A DNA stretch of 41,328 nt, taken from positions 1 to 41,328 of IMG/VR virus record IMGVR_UViG_3300021425_000069; one strand, 5' to 3'. Both the position numbers and the translations under genes were made by a program. This stretch comes from a virus. Below are positions 13,701 through 21,467 of this stretch, one piece after another (the first letter of the stretch is position 1; each line of letters begins with the position of its first letter). The notes beneath the pieces were generated by a model. It saw only the letters and a list, made by a program, of their open reading frames with translations, was not told where the DNA came from and ran no database searches.

Positions 13701-15357
13701 TGTAATAGAATTTGTTGATAGTAAATTAAATGGTCAGAGGATAGTGACCGGAGTTACATCAAATACATTTAGTTTTAATAACCAATTTAATTTTGATGGA
13801 GAATCATATTCTGTAAATCAAGCAACAATTTCATATTATACTAATTCAAAAAATGAAGTAGGAAAAATAAAAGATATTAGGGTAATCTCTGTCGGAAGAA
13901 ACTATAAAAAGCTTCCATCTATTTCATCAATAAATTCAAAGAATGGTAGTGGAGCAATACTTATCCCACAAAGTGATAATATAGGAAGAATTGCTTCCAT
14001 AGACATTGGAGACATTGGATATAATTACTCTCAAGATCCAACAATTAACCCAAATATCAAATTCCCCACAATATTGAGGATTGAACCTTTATCATCAATA
14101 GAAAAGATTGAGGTTATTTTTGCCGGATCAAATTACAATACATCACCAGACCTAATAGTATTAGATGGATCTACAAATGAAATTGTCAGTGACATTCTAT
14201 TAAACTATGATATTGAAAGCAAGTCTGTTAAAATAATTAAAAATACAAAAGGTCTTTACAACTCAGAACCAAAGATAGTTCCTATTAATAATTCCAATGG
14301 AATTGGTATAAGTTCAGTATCATATGACAATATATCAAAAAATGTTAGAGTATATTTAACGAAAGAATTTAGTGATATTAATACTTTCCCATTCAATACT
14401 GGCGAAAATGTTTTAATAGAAGGTATTTCTGTAGTAGAAAAAGATGGAAAAGGATATAATTCCAAAAATTATAATTATTCACCATTCACAATAGTTAATA
14501 CTCAAGTAAGTTTAAGTGGAGCTGGTGCATATATCGATTATTCTTTAACTGATTATATAAAGGATTCAAACTCTCCTGGAACTTTTGATCCTTCACGATC
14601 TTTTGGACAAATAATTTTAGAAAAAGATCTACCAAAATTCAAAACAACATTAACAAAAAATGTATATATTCCAGGAGAACTAATTACTAACGCTGAAGAA
14701 AGTGAAAAGTATGGAAATGTTTTAAGATTTGATTCTAAAAATGAATTTTTAGTTGTTGATACTATCGATCAATTTTTAACCAATTCTCTAGTAATTGGAG
14801 AAACTTCAAAATCTCAGGCATTTATAAGAGAAATCTTTAGTAATGAGTCTTTTGCGAGTATTGATTCGTCATCAATTGTAAATAATGGGTGGAATACTGA
14901 AACGGGATTCTTAAATAATGATTTGCAAAGAGTTCAGGATAGTGATTATTATCAATACTTTTCATATGCAGTAAAATCAGAAGTTCCGATAACAGAATGG
15001 AATGATGTAGTCAGTAATTTAAATCATACTATAGGATTCAAAAAATTTAGTGATCTTGTTGTAAATTCTTCACCTAGTGTTTCTGGTATTAATACATTAC
15101 AAAATGAAGGTATATTCTCGGCAGTATCCGAATTAAATAGTATGGTAGATGTTGATTGTATTCAAGATTTTGACTTAGTTACTGAAAACAACTTTTATGT
15201 TGATAATACATTATCTTCTAATGAAATTATATTTAATTCGGTAATTCTACAAGATTATTCAGAATCTATTGGAAATAGAGTTTTGGTGATAGATGATATT
15301 AGTGATGAATTTAATACATCAGTAACTAGAACATTTGTAACTTCATTTAATATATAA
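7705..15357 (+). CDS. giant gp7-like baseplate protein with YHYH segment, 2550 aa
   Basis: I infer a much enlarged gp7-type wedge protein, from gene position (6-X-...-8) and two anchor motifs. DFYNSKGTDRSFEILFRVLY (residues 199-218) matches my memory of a C-terminal T4 gp7 segment (DFYSTKG...LFKVLY). Near the C-terminus, DYYQYFSYAVKSEVPITEW (2414-2432) matches the SYYVMKIKSNLPSSRW region of gp7. Between them lie about 2000 residues of repeats. At least ten are GGxGYxxP-type beta units (near 730, 772, 909, 1050, 1094, 1134, 1422, 2061, 2101, 2137), and several are HGFxTGDxVxY units. A YHYH-like segment runs from about 1237 to 1330 (YHSPLLGWAYDGNPIYGPYG). Base composition is extremely AT-rich. 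Confidence 0.75.
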   Translation: METNKIKISSIVENQLPIFIREEYPLISELLTEYYKSLESKGSSYDILQNIDNYVNVNNLTNLIETTHLTSNIGFSDSTINVNSTDGFPHTYGLIQIENEIILYKSKTLTSFNECVRGFSGVVNYSESEDFTFNSSEIEEHFKEKLIDSEVIKTEVKNISSLFLKEFFNKVKKQFLYGFENRELYSGINQNLFLKQSKDFYNSKGTDRSFEILFRVLYGKDVEIILPKKYLIEPSNAIYRVSRNFVVEPLEGDINNLYNKTIFQDEYGSISKSFGTVTNIQQSLENGKQYYTLILDYDYDKDISVSGSIFGSLKIHPKTIISSDVSISSDNIIVDSTIGFPKSGELVVQSGNNQIIITYKEKTVNQFLNCSGITEKIESGESIALNTYAYGYDSSGNKIKFRITGVINDIKMPPNSFYYESGDNINLLSLGYNKDNVQDNNWIFNKSIRCEVKSFNLYKTNEKTYVYSVETYDDTGIYPGDEVEIECLIDPGSELDRKKIILKTDTEISTNSNKKFLVEVDFKIKKIIYVKKLLTKFSNKYTSDVTNVYRDFRANSLYVTSPSLPSYNSKSESEKVKDYKIVFSGEFSGTTLNLGVNHGFLTGDSVTYSYENTNNTLGIQSGIYFVKKESEKEIKLSRSRSNILSEKFVSIATTTVTNNIIGLTEFAKNDNIYQNIDSQRLIKKLNPPENTGKKYETENGTIGILANGVEILNYKSDDYVHYGKIKNIDVISSGNNYDIINPPEVEIYPESTGLAGANAYCWVEGFLDRIDIIDGGFNYIEDPTITISGGGGKGATALVKTISVEHSVNLNPTISNSRINLSSNIIGFSTYHKFRDGEEVIYSSGNNTPIGGLVTGAKYYVRVIDSFNINLHNVFTDSIVGINTVNLSSYGVGNQKFTSVELKRKINSIVVKDPGSGYKSKKIAVSAAGINTSSNTISVYDNPYDSGDVIYYYGGEENIDGLDVGKYIVTKVDDKSFKLSGIGTGSTPSNFYYKTNQYVDFKSTGSGNHIFDYEPIVVDIFGKVGISSEFEFDITAKVQPIFRGKIVSAFVYNGGVGYGCSTIINYNKQPNYRLKAGYDAVVTPIVSEGKIKSVVVNDAGKEYNSTPDLIVRGFGSGAILAPIIQNGELVEVKVINGGFGYEQKNTKIDVFTPGSGAEFKFNPQVWTINRFQRLEKTSKLSANDGVIFSGKNKEYGLQYTHVYPPRPLREKVLSQKIEDGELRYKSDYDNDYTDNKYHSPLLGWAYDGNPIYGPYGYDSPSNKKVRQIRSGYILNTNIENRPDVNLFNEGYFVEDYFFENSGDLDEHNGRYCVTPEFPNGVYAYFMTLDQEIQTEKGTFYGRKKPIFPYIIGNYYKSKPIDFNFDSIINQTNFDFENSYLVRNTNAYNTLTNNSIYEYFNYPKKLKSKIKSTYSGNINSIKIIKEGNNYQVGDKIIFDNSNSGGSSAAAEVSLIKGKNIVGISYTSITIPDIEFYPTQSRNQLIGFSTIPHNLNNRDIVNIDSLSTYDKNLQGSFVVGIRTDRFLLTKDVSDTTTTGIVTYFHVSGILDYPFIRENDILSINSEKIKVLNIDKLSSRIRVLREQESTVGTSHSAYSTIEENPRKFFIELENIADTQKYKLNKEIYFDPSESLGIGTIIGVGHTIIFSNPVAGITSIKIPEKTIYLRNHNLNTGDELLYKTNGGSGIIVSEDGLSEFTLNDNSIIYVAKISNDLIGISTTKVTLDLNGEYVGISQTASTLFFTSFGSGEYHSFSSKFENNSKGNVSKNIITLSTEDTHLLQKDDTVFLEVLSKTTKNIIVRYNDYHSKLVVNPRDFSSIDTVDNLITIENHGYRNGQKLIHTSSSPAIGLDNNGVYYAIIYDQNRIRLAKSYYDATNYLPIDIFTSSFGTLSQINPKIDVVKNQKVLIDLSDSSLSQKLSGSGTDSLFDFDLFTDENFSNNYFPVKSDGTQKILKFGNIGESNSKIEFTVDDQFPKFIWYNLIKRRNKECIIDVEVDKNNVIEFVDSKLNGQRIVTGVTSNTFSFNNQFNFDGESYSVNQATISYYTNSKNEVGKIKDIRVISVGRNYKKLPSISSINSKNGSGAILIPQSDNIGRIASIDIGDIGYNYSQDPTINPNIKFPTILRIEPLSSIEKIEVIFAGSNYNTSPDLIVLDGSTNEIVSDILLNYDIESKSVKIIKNTKGLYNSEPKIVPINNSNGIGISSVSYDNISKNVRVYLTKEFSDINTFPFNTGENVLIEGISVVEKDGKGYNSKNYNYSPFTIVNTQVSLSGAGAYIDYSLTDYIKDSNSPGTFDPSRSFGQIILEKDLPKFKTTLTKNVYIPGELITNAEESEKYGNVLRFDSKNEFLVVDTIDQFLTNSLVIGETSKSQAFIREIFSNESFASIDSSSIVNNGWNTETGFLNNDLQRVQDSDYYQYFSYAVKSEVPITEWNDVVSNLNHTIGFKKFSDLVVNSSPSVSGINTLQNEGIFSAVSELNSMVDVDCIQDFDLVTENNFYVDNTLSSNEIIFNSVILQDYSESIGNRVLVIDDISDEFNTSVTRTFVTSFNI

Positions 15358-15363
15358 ACTAAT

Positions 15364-18300
15364 ATGGCAACTAAAGTTAGAGCAAAGAAATTTTTTCTTA
15401 CAGTAAAGGATACTAGATTTAAAAATAGATTGCAATCTAGTATTGTAACTACTTTAAATGATGGTAATGAATTATTTTTAAATCAGTATGCAAAAATATA
15501 TACGGATGATGAGATTGGAAATTTTGACATTACAAAGATTGACGATAAAGCCGTATTGGATTTTTATCCCATAGATGGAAGAATTAATGAATATAGTTAT
15601 AGTTTTGTTTCATATGACACTAAACAAAATATTCTAGACTATGGATCATATGAGTTTGGAAATACTGTAAGTGTTGCTTCATCATTTTCTAAGGTAGAAC
15701 CTTCTTCTTCTGCTGTCGTATTTCATGTACCAGAAGATTTTACTTCCTCAAAAGTTTTAATAGAATTATCATCACCTTCTAAAAATCACTATGAACTAAA
15801 TGAAGTAAATCTAATATTTGATGGATCTAAAATAGATTTTACAGAATTTGGTAGAATAACATTGTCGAGTGATTCTTATAAAAATTTGGTTGGTATTGGA
15901 ACTTACGGTGTTGTGCCGTCAGATACTGGATCAGGATTGGATGTTATTTTTTATTCAAATCTTGAAGAATCTTTAAATTCTAATGCTATTGCAGTTTCTA
16001 TTGCAAGCACAGATTTTACAGCAACTAGTTCTAGACCATTAAGATATTCTGAGGTTGATTCTAAATCCGTATCCATAGCTTCAACATCAGAACCTGTAGA
16101 AGAACTTGTTGCCTCATATTCATTAAATTATAATTTTGCATATTTTATTGTCCAAGTGACAGATATAACAAATAATAGAATACAACTTTCTGAGATAGCA
16201 ATTATAAACAATGATTTTGATTCATCAATCATAGAGTATGGCAGTGTATATTCAGATGAACCATTGGGTTCTTTTGCATCTACACTTTCATCTGAAGTAG
16301 AACTTCTGTTTACACCAAATCCGAATATAGATGTTTCAGTTACTTTGCTACAACATTCGGTTTCTCTTTTGGATTTTGTTTCTTTTCCAGTTTCTATAAA
16401 CTTCAAAAATGCAGAACTAACTACAGGATTGAGTAAATTTTCTTCGAGTGGTGATTTAGCATTTAAAAAAGATTTTGAATTAAATCATAGACTGAGTAGT
16501 ATTTTTAAAAAAGGGTTTAATGGATCTCAAGAGTATACTACATCTACATTATCTGGAATTGATCTCCAGAGAAATTTAATTTATGTACCCAATCATTTTT
16601 TCAATAGTGGAGAAAAAGTAAAATATAGTTCAGAGTTGTTTACTTTTATAAAATTATTAACTGCTCAAGTATCATCCACTGCAGGAATAGGGACAAACAT
16701 AGTTAATTTAAATTCAACGAAGGGAATTAAAGTAAATGATTATTTTGGGGATTTGTATATACCAATATTGAGGGTAGATTCAAGTTCAGTATATTTGTCT
16801 GCAGCAATCTCTTCACAAATTAATGCAGGAACTGAAGTTTCAATTTATGGATTATTTGATTCTCCAGAGCAACTAGAAACATCAAGTTCAACACTTTCAA
16901 ATATTGTTATAGAAGATACATATATTTCTGGTGTTGGTGTTACTAACAAATTGAGTGGAGATCTTTATGCGTATAAGTATGATGAGAAATTTATTGGATT
17001 ATGCACTTCTGCTATAGATTCTCTTTCAACTCCACCAAAATTAATTAATTTTACTTCAGTTGGAATTGGCAATAACCATAATATAACATCAACAAATCAA
17101 AATTCAAAATGTATTATTCTTATAGACAATGTTATTCAGTCACCGATTATATCAACAGGAGTTACTGCAACCATTCAAAACGATTTAAAAATATTGGACA
17201 CTACATTATATTTTTCTGATGCAAGTTCTTTTTCAAGTGGAGATTTGATAAAGATAGATTCTGAAATTATGAAAATTAACACTGTTGGTGTTGGTAATAC
17301 TAATTTTGTTGAAGTGGAGAGACCATCGATGGGTACTATTTTATCCGAACATCAAAATAATTCAACAGTAACTAAATTGAAGGGAAATTACAATATAGTT
17401 GGAAGTAAAATATATTTCTCAGAGGCTCCTTATGGTCCAATATATGATGATGTAAATGGCAATATAAACATTAGATCATCATTTCAGGGAAGAGTTTTTC
17501 TAAGATCGGGTGTTCCAAATTCAAATGAACAAACATATGAAAAAAACTACATTTTTGATGATATAAGTTCAGAATTTAATGCAGTAAAAAAAGATTTTAT
17601 ATTAAAATCCAATAATCAAGATATAAGTGGAATTTCAACATCCAATTCAATACTACTAATCAATAGCATATTTCAAAGTCCAGAAGATAACTATAATTTA
17701 TCAGAATCTCTTTCAAAAACCGAACTTAATTTTACCGGAACTGCCGTATCAGCACTTTATGATCCCAATAATTCAGGAGTTCCTAGAGGAGGTATTATAG
17801 TTTCTGTTGGATCCACCAATGGATTTGGATATCAACCATTAGTTTCTGCTGGGGGAACATCTATAGTATCTATAGCAGGAACAATTCAATCTATCAGTAT
17901 TGGAAATAGTGGTTCTGGTTATAGAGTAGGAGTTCAAACTAATATTAGAGTAGGAGTTCAAAATCTAGACCTAAATTCAACAATAGAGTATATTGGAATA
18001 GCATCAGTAGTTAGTGGTCATGTTATTGATGTATCAATAACAAATCCAGGATCTGGATATTCGCAAGAAAATCCACCCAAGGTAATTTTTGATCCGCCAC
18101 TATCATATTCAAATCTAAATTTAATACATACACAAAATAGTAGTGGTATTGGTTCTCAAGCAAAAATTGATATTATAGTTGGTCAGGGATCTAGTGTAGT
18201 TGATTTTGAAATTAAAAACTATGGATATTCATATAATGAAGGAGATGTTCTAACTGTAGAAACTGGTGGATTGAGTGGAATACCAACAGATACATCAAAA

Positions 18301-19875
18301 CAATTTGAACCATTTTTATTGACAGTTAAAAGAACTTATAGTGATCAGTTTAGTGGATGGCACATTGGAGAACTTCAAAAAATAGATGATATTGATTCAT
18401 TATTTGATGGCATTAGAAAAGTTTTTCCTATTTCGGATAATGGTGAAAGATTTGCAATTCTTTCTAGAAATGGGGCAAAAATAGATTTGAAATCTACTTT
18501 ACTAATATTCGTTAATGATGTATTACAAGAACCAGAATTGTCTTATACTTTTGAAGGTGGCAGTTTAATTAAATTTACAGAAGCACCGAAAGAGGGAGAT
18601 AAATGTAGGATTTTATTTTACAGAGGAACTCCAAACATTGACGTTGTTGATGTTGATATATTAGAGACAGTAAAATCTGGAGATTCATTAACAGTAGTTG
18701 GTGATCAATATAAACTGATACAAAAAAATAGAGTTGTTACTGATGTTATTTTGCCAGATACTGTTGAAACAAATTTATATAATTCAATAGGAATTTCTTC
18801 TGATTTGGAACTGTTAAGGCCAGTAAAGTGGTGTAAGCAAAAAAATGATACTGTAATTAGCGGGTTGGAAGTGAATAAAGACAGAGTAGGATATGAACCA
18901 AATATTTTTCCAGTTAGTCATATAATTCAATCTGTTGCCATAGGTTCTACTCAGATTTTCGTAGATTCTGTTAAAACACTATTTGACCCAGAAAATGAAA
19001 ATGTTGATAAGAATTTTGTTGATAAAATTGAAATAATAGATAATTCGGAATTGGTAGTGGCAATAGCAACTGCTGTGGTTTCTATTGGAGGGACAATAGA
19101 GAAAATTGATATAATTAATGGTGGGAATGGATACTTAACAAATCCAAATATTTCTGTTCAAAATCCAATTGGAGTTGGAGAAAGTGGAAAATGTAGTCTT
19201 GAATCGTATATAACTTCTGGTATAGTAACTTCTATCAAAGTTTCTTCTCCTGGTTATGGATATACATTCACAAATCCACCTATACTTCTTATTGAACCCC
19301 CAAAAGTTTTAAGAGAATATGTTGAGAATGTTTCTTATTCGGGCGATTTTGGCATAATTAGTGGAATTGCAAAAACAAATGTTGTTGGATTAGCTTCAAC
19401 TGCATTAATATTTGACTTGTATATTCCACAAGATTCTTATTTAAGAGATTTATTTGTCACAAATCCGATTATAAGCGAAAGTCAACTAAAAGAAGGTTAT
19501 TATTTTAAAGTATCAGACTCTCCTGTTGGCAATGGCGTAACTTCATTAAGAACTGATGGATCTATAATTGGAATAGGTACAACTGGAATTGATAATATAT
19601 ATCAAGCAGTTTCAGTTTCTACCGGAACAACTGATGTTTATGGAGTTGGTACTGATACTGTCCTAAAAGTAATAGTCAGTATTTCAGATTACAATGGATT
19701 AAGTGGTATTGGTTATAGTTCTTATTATGGTAAATATAGTTGGGGTCTTATTGAAGATGTTAACGCTAAAAATTCATTTGTTGTCAATAATAACAATGGT
19801 GTTGTTGGATTAAATAGTACTCCTATTGTTAGAAGATATAATAGATTTAATTATAAAAATTATAATGATTTATAA
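15364..19875 (+). CDS. large baseplate/tail structural protein, 1503 aa
   Basis: I know of no T4 counterpart. It is a T4-like cyanophage virion protein by position (between the gp7-like protein and gp8) and composition. The N-terminal about 110 residues look like a distinct attachment domain (MATKVRAKKFFLTVKDTRFK). The rest is beta-repeat. GSGY/GNGY units lie near residues 845, 892, 950, 1249 and 1294. Three ILIDNVIQSP-type units are near 586, 765 and 1050, and an IDSEIMKINTVGVG...VERP unit near 640. An internal 24-base tandem duplication encodes (N)IRVGVQ twice. The protein is probably a baseplate or side-fibre scaffold. The gap to the previous gene is 6 bases. Confidence 0.75.
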   Translation: MATKVRAKKFFLTVKDTRFKNRLQSSIVTTLNDGNELFLNQYAKIYTDDEIGNFDITKIDDKAVLDFYPIDGRINEYSYSFVSYDTKQNILDYGSYEFGNTVSVASSFSKVEPSSSAVVFHVPEDFTSSKVLIELSSPSKNHYELNEVNLIFDGSKIDFTEFGRITLSSDSYKNLVGIGTYGVVPSDTGSGLDVIFYSNLEESLNSNAIAVSIASTDFTATSSRPLRYSEVDSKSVSIASTSEPVEELVASYSLNYNFAYFIVQVTDITNNRIQLSEIAIINNDFDSSIIEYGSVYSDEPLGSFASTLSSEVELLFTPNPNIDVSVTLLQHSVSLLDFVSFPVSINFKNAELTTGLSKFSSSGDLAFKKDFELNHRLSSIFKKGFNGSQEYTTSTLSGIDLQRNLIYVPNHFFNSGEKVKYSSELFTFIKLLTAQVSSTAGIGTNIVNLNSTKGIKVNDYFGDLYIPILRVDSSSVYLSAAISSQINAGTEVSIYGLFDSPEQLETSSSTLSNIVIEDTYISGVGVTNKLSGDLYAYKYDEKFIGLCTSAIDSLSTPPKLINFTSVGIGNNHNITSTNQNSKCIILIDNVIQSPIISTGVTATIQNDLKILDTTLYFSDASSFSSGDLIKIDSEIMKINTVGVGNTNFVEVERPSMGTILSEHQNNSTVTKLKGNYNIVGSKIYFSEAPYGPIYDDVNGNINIRSSFQGRVFLRSGVPNSNEQTYEKNYIFDDISSEFNAVKKDFILKSNNQDISGISTSNSILLINSIFQSPEDNYNLSESLSKTELNFTGTAVSALYDPNNSGVPRGGIIVSVGSTNGFGYQPLVSAGGTSIVSIAGTIQSISIGNSGSGYRVGVQTNIRVGVQNLDLNSTIEYIGIASVVSGHVIDVSITNPGSGYSQENPPKVIFDPPLSYSNLNLIHTQNSSGIGSQAKIDIIVGQGSSVVDFEIKNYGYSYNEGDVLTVETGGLSGIPTDTSKQFEPFLLTVKRTYSDQFSGWHIGELQKIDDIDSLFDGIRKVFPISDNGERFAILSRNGAKIDLKSTLLIFVNDVLQEPELSYTFEGGSLIKFTEAPKEGDKCRILFYRGTPNIDVVDVDILETVKSGDSLTVVGDQYKLIQKNRVVTDVILPDTVETNLYNSIGISSDLELLRPVKWCKQKNDTVISGLEVNKDRVGYEPNIFPVSHIIQSVAIGSTQIFVDSVKTLFDPENENVDKNFVDKIEIIDNSELVVAIATAVVSIGGTIEKIDIINGGNGYLTNPNISVQNPIGVGESGKCSLESYITSGIVTSIKVSSPGYGYTFTNPPILLIEPPKVLREYVENVSYSGDFGIISGIAKTNVVGLASTALIFDLYIPQDSYLRDLFVTNPIISESQLKEGYYFKVSDSPVGNGVTSLRTDGSIIGIGTTGIDNIYQAVSVSTGTTDVYGVGTDTVLKVIVSISDYNGLSGIGYSSYYGKYSWGLIEDVNAKNSFVVNNNNGVVGLNSTPIVRRYNRFNYKNYNDL
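17922..17962 (+). repeat. 24-base tandem duplication inside the 1503-aa gene
   Basis: The 17-bp unit TAGAGTAGGAGTTCAAA occurs at 17922-17938 and 17946-17962. The encoded RVGVQ unit is repeated in frame, so it looks like a recent small duplication. Confidence 0.8.
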
Positions 19876-19879
19876 TACT

Positions 19880-19887
19880 AATAAATA
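19880..19887 (+). promoter_or_regulatory. late promoter AATAAATA before gp8
   Basis: AATAAATA in the 32-base gap before gp8, 21 bases from the start codon (19908). The spacing is like the boxes before gp25, gp13 and the 839-aa gene. Confidence 0.65.
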
Positions 19888-19907
19888 CAAAAAAGTCTAT
19901 AAAGTCA

Positions 19908-21458
19908 ATGTCTGCTATTATAACAGATCAGTTTAGAATATTAAGCGCAGAGAATTTCATAGCATCTGTTGCATCGACCACAAATTCATATTATTCATTC
20001 GTTGGATTAACTAATTCTACGGAATATGCTAATAATTGGGAGCAAACTCCACCTTCACCAATTGATTCATTTGATAACTATCATGATATATGGGATACCG
20101 TAATTGCATTGAAAAAAATAAATTTATCTGATGTAAGACAAATAGTTAGAAAAATAGAATGGAACTCGGGAACAACTTATGATATGTATAGACATGACAT
20201 AAGTAGAAATAATTTATCCAAAGTTTCTAATAGAACAAGTTTATATGAATCAAATTTTTATGTAATGAATAGTGACTATAGGGTTTACATTTGCTTACAT
20301 AATGGAACAGATCCCGAAAATCCAAACGGAAAACCTTCTCTTGACGAACCAACATTTACTGATTTAGAGCCAAAATCTGCAGGTCAAAGTGGCGATGGAT
20401 ATATTTGGAAATATCTTTATACTATCAAACCAAGTGATATTATAAAATTTGATACTATATATTATATTCCAACTCCACAAAATTGGAATACAAATGAAGA
20501 AAATAAATCAGTTAGAGAAAATGCAAATAGCGACTCTAGTGGGCAAATAAAAGTTGCAGTAATAAAAGATAGAGGAGCTGGTTTAGGCGAACCAGAAACA
20601 TACACAAATGTTCCAATTTCAGGTGATGGTTCTGGTGCCGAAGCGACAATAGTTGTTGGAAATGATTCCACAGTAGAATCTATTACAATAACGAATGGTG
20701 GAAAAGGTTATACTTACGCAACAGTTAATTTAAATCTTGCAAAATTTTCAGGAAATTCTCTACCATCATTTGACGTAATTATACCCCCACCAGGAGGTCA
20801 TGGAAAAAATATTTACAGAGAACTAGGAGCAAAAAGTATTCTGGTGTATTCTAGGATAGAAAATGATGATTTAAATCCAGATTTTATTACTGGCAATAAA
20901 ATTGCCAGAATTGGAATTGTAAAAAATCCAACTTTTTTTGACAGTAGTAATTTATTAAATTACAGCAAAGCAAGTAATACTTATGCAATTAAATTGTCTG
21001 GAGATATAGAAACTGCTGTATTTAGCCCTAATTCCACAATTACTCAAACTATTGTTGGAGTTGGAACTGCTGTGGGTAGAGTTGTATCTTATGATAACAG
21101 GACTGGCGTTTTAAAATATTGGCAAGATAGAAGTATTGTTGGATTTGGTACGGGTAGTAGTGAATTGAGAAATACACCCGAGTTTGGGTACGATCTTATA
21201 AAATTTTCTTCTTATGGAGGGATAATTGAAGGAACATTTAGTAGTTTACCAATCGATACAAATTTCGTCGGTTTCGTCACCACTATAGATTCGAATATAA
21301 ATAGTGGTACATATAATCTTGGACAAAATTTTAAAAATGGTTTGTCAAATCCAGAAGTTGAAAAATATTCCGGAGAAATGATTTATATTGACAATAGACC
21401 GTCTATTACAAGATCACAAAATCAAAAAGAAGATATTAAAGTTATTTTACAATTCTAA
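19908..21458 (+). CDS. gp8: gp8-like baseplate wedge protein, 516 aa
   Basis: The T4 gp8 homologue is a wedge protein that dimerises between gp7 and gp10. The C-terminus SGEMIYIDNRPSITRSQNQ...IKVILQF closely follows T4 gp8 (SGEMIYMENRPPI...INILFTF), and GDGYIWKYLYTI (about residue 163) matches GDGYVWEYLFEI. The N-terminal region (FRILSAENFIASVAST) is typical of cyanophage forms. It is longer than T4 gp8 (334 aa). The extra length includes one GGKGY beta unit (near 260) and a VGVGTAVGRVVSYD unit (near 383) also seen in neighbouring proteins. It has its own late box at 19880. Confidence 0.9.
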   Translation: MSAIITDQFRILSAENFIASVASTTNSYYSFVGLTNSTEYANNWEQTPPSPIDSFDNYHDIWDTVIALKKINLSDVRQIVRKIEWNSGTTYDMYRHDISRNNLSKVSNRTSLYESNFYVMNSDYRVYICLHNGTDPENPNGKPSLDEPTFTDLEPKSAGQSGDGYIWKYLYTIKPSDIIKFDTIYYIPTPQNWNTNEENKSVRENANSDSSGQIKVAVIKDRGAGLGEPETYTNVPISGDGSGAEATIVVGNDSTVESITITNGGKGYTYATVNLNLAKFSGNSLPSFDVIIPPPGGHGKNIYRELGAKSILVYSRIENDDLNPDFITGNKIARIGIVKNPTFFDSSNLLNYSKASNTYAIKLSGDIETAVFSPNSTITQTIVGVGTAVGRVVSYDNRTGVLKYWQDRSIVGFGTGSSELRNTPEFGYDLIKFSSYGGIIEGTFSSLPIDTNFVGFVTTIDSNINSGTYNLGQNFKNGLSNPEVEKYSGEMIYIDNRPSITRSQNQKEDIKVILQF

Positions 21459-21467
21459 GTAAAGATT

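Noticed and set aside
15340-15363. Possible late promoter (TATAAACT) before the 1503-aa gene
   Set aside because: It misses the last bases of the ATAAATA core and the gap to the start is only 6 bases. Read-through from the 5367 promoter is sufficient.
17922-17962. CRISPR-like or intergenic repeat
   Set aside because: It is an in-frame duplication inside a coding region with only two units and a 7-base gap.
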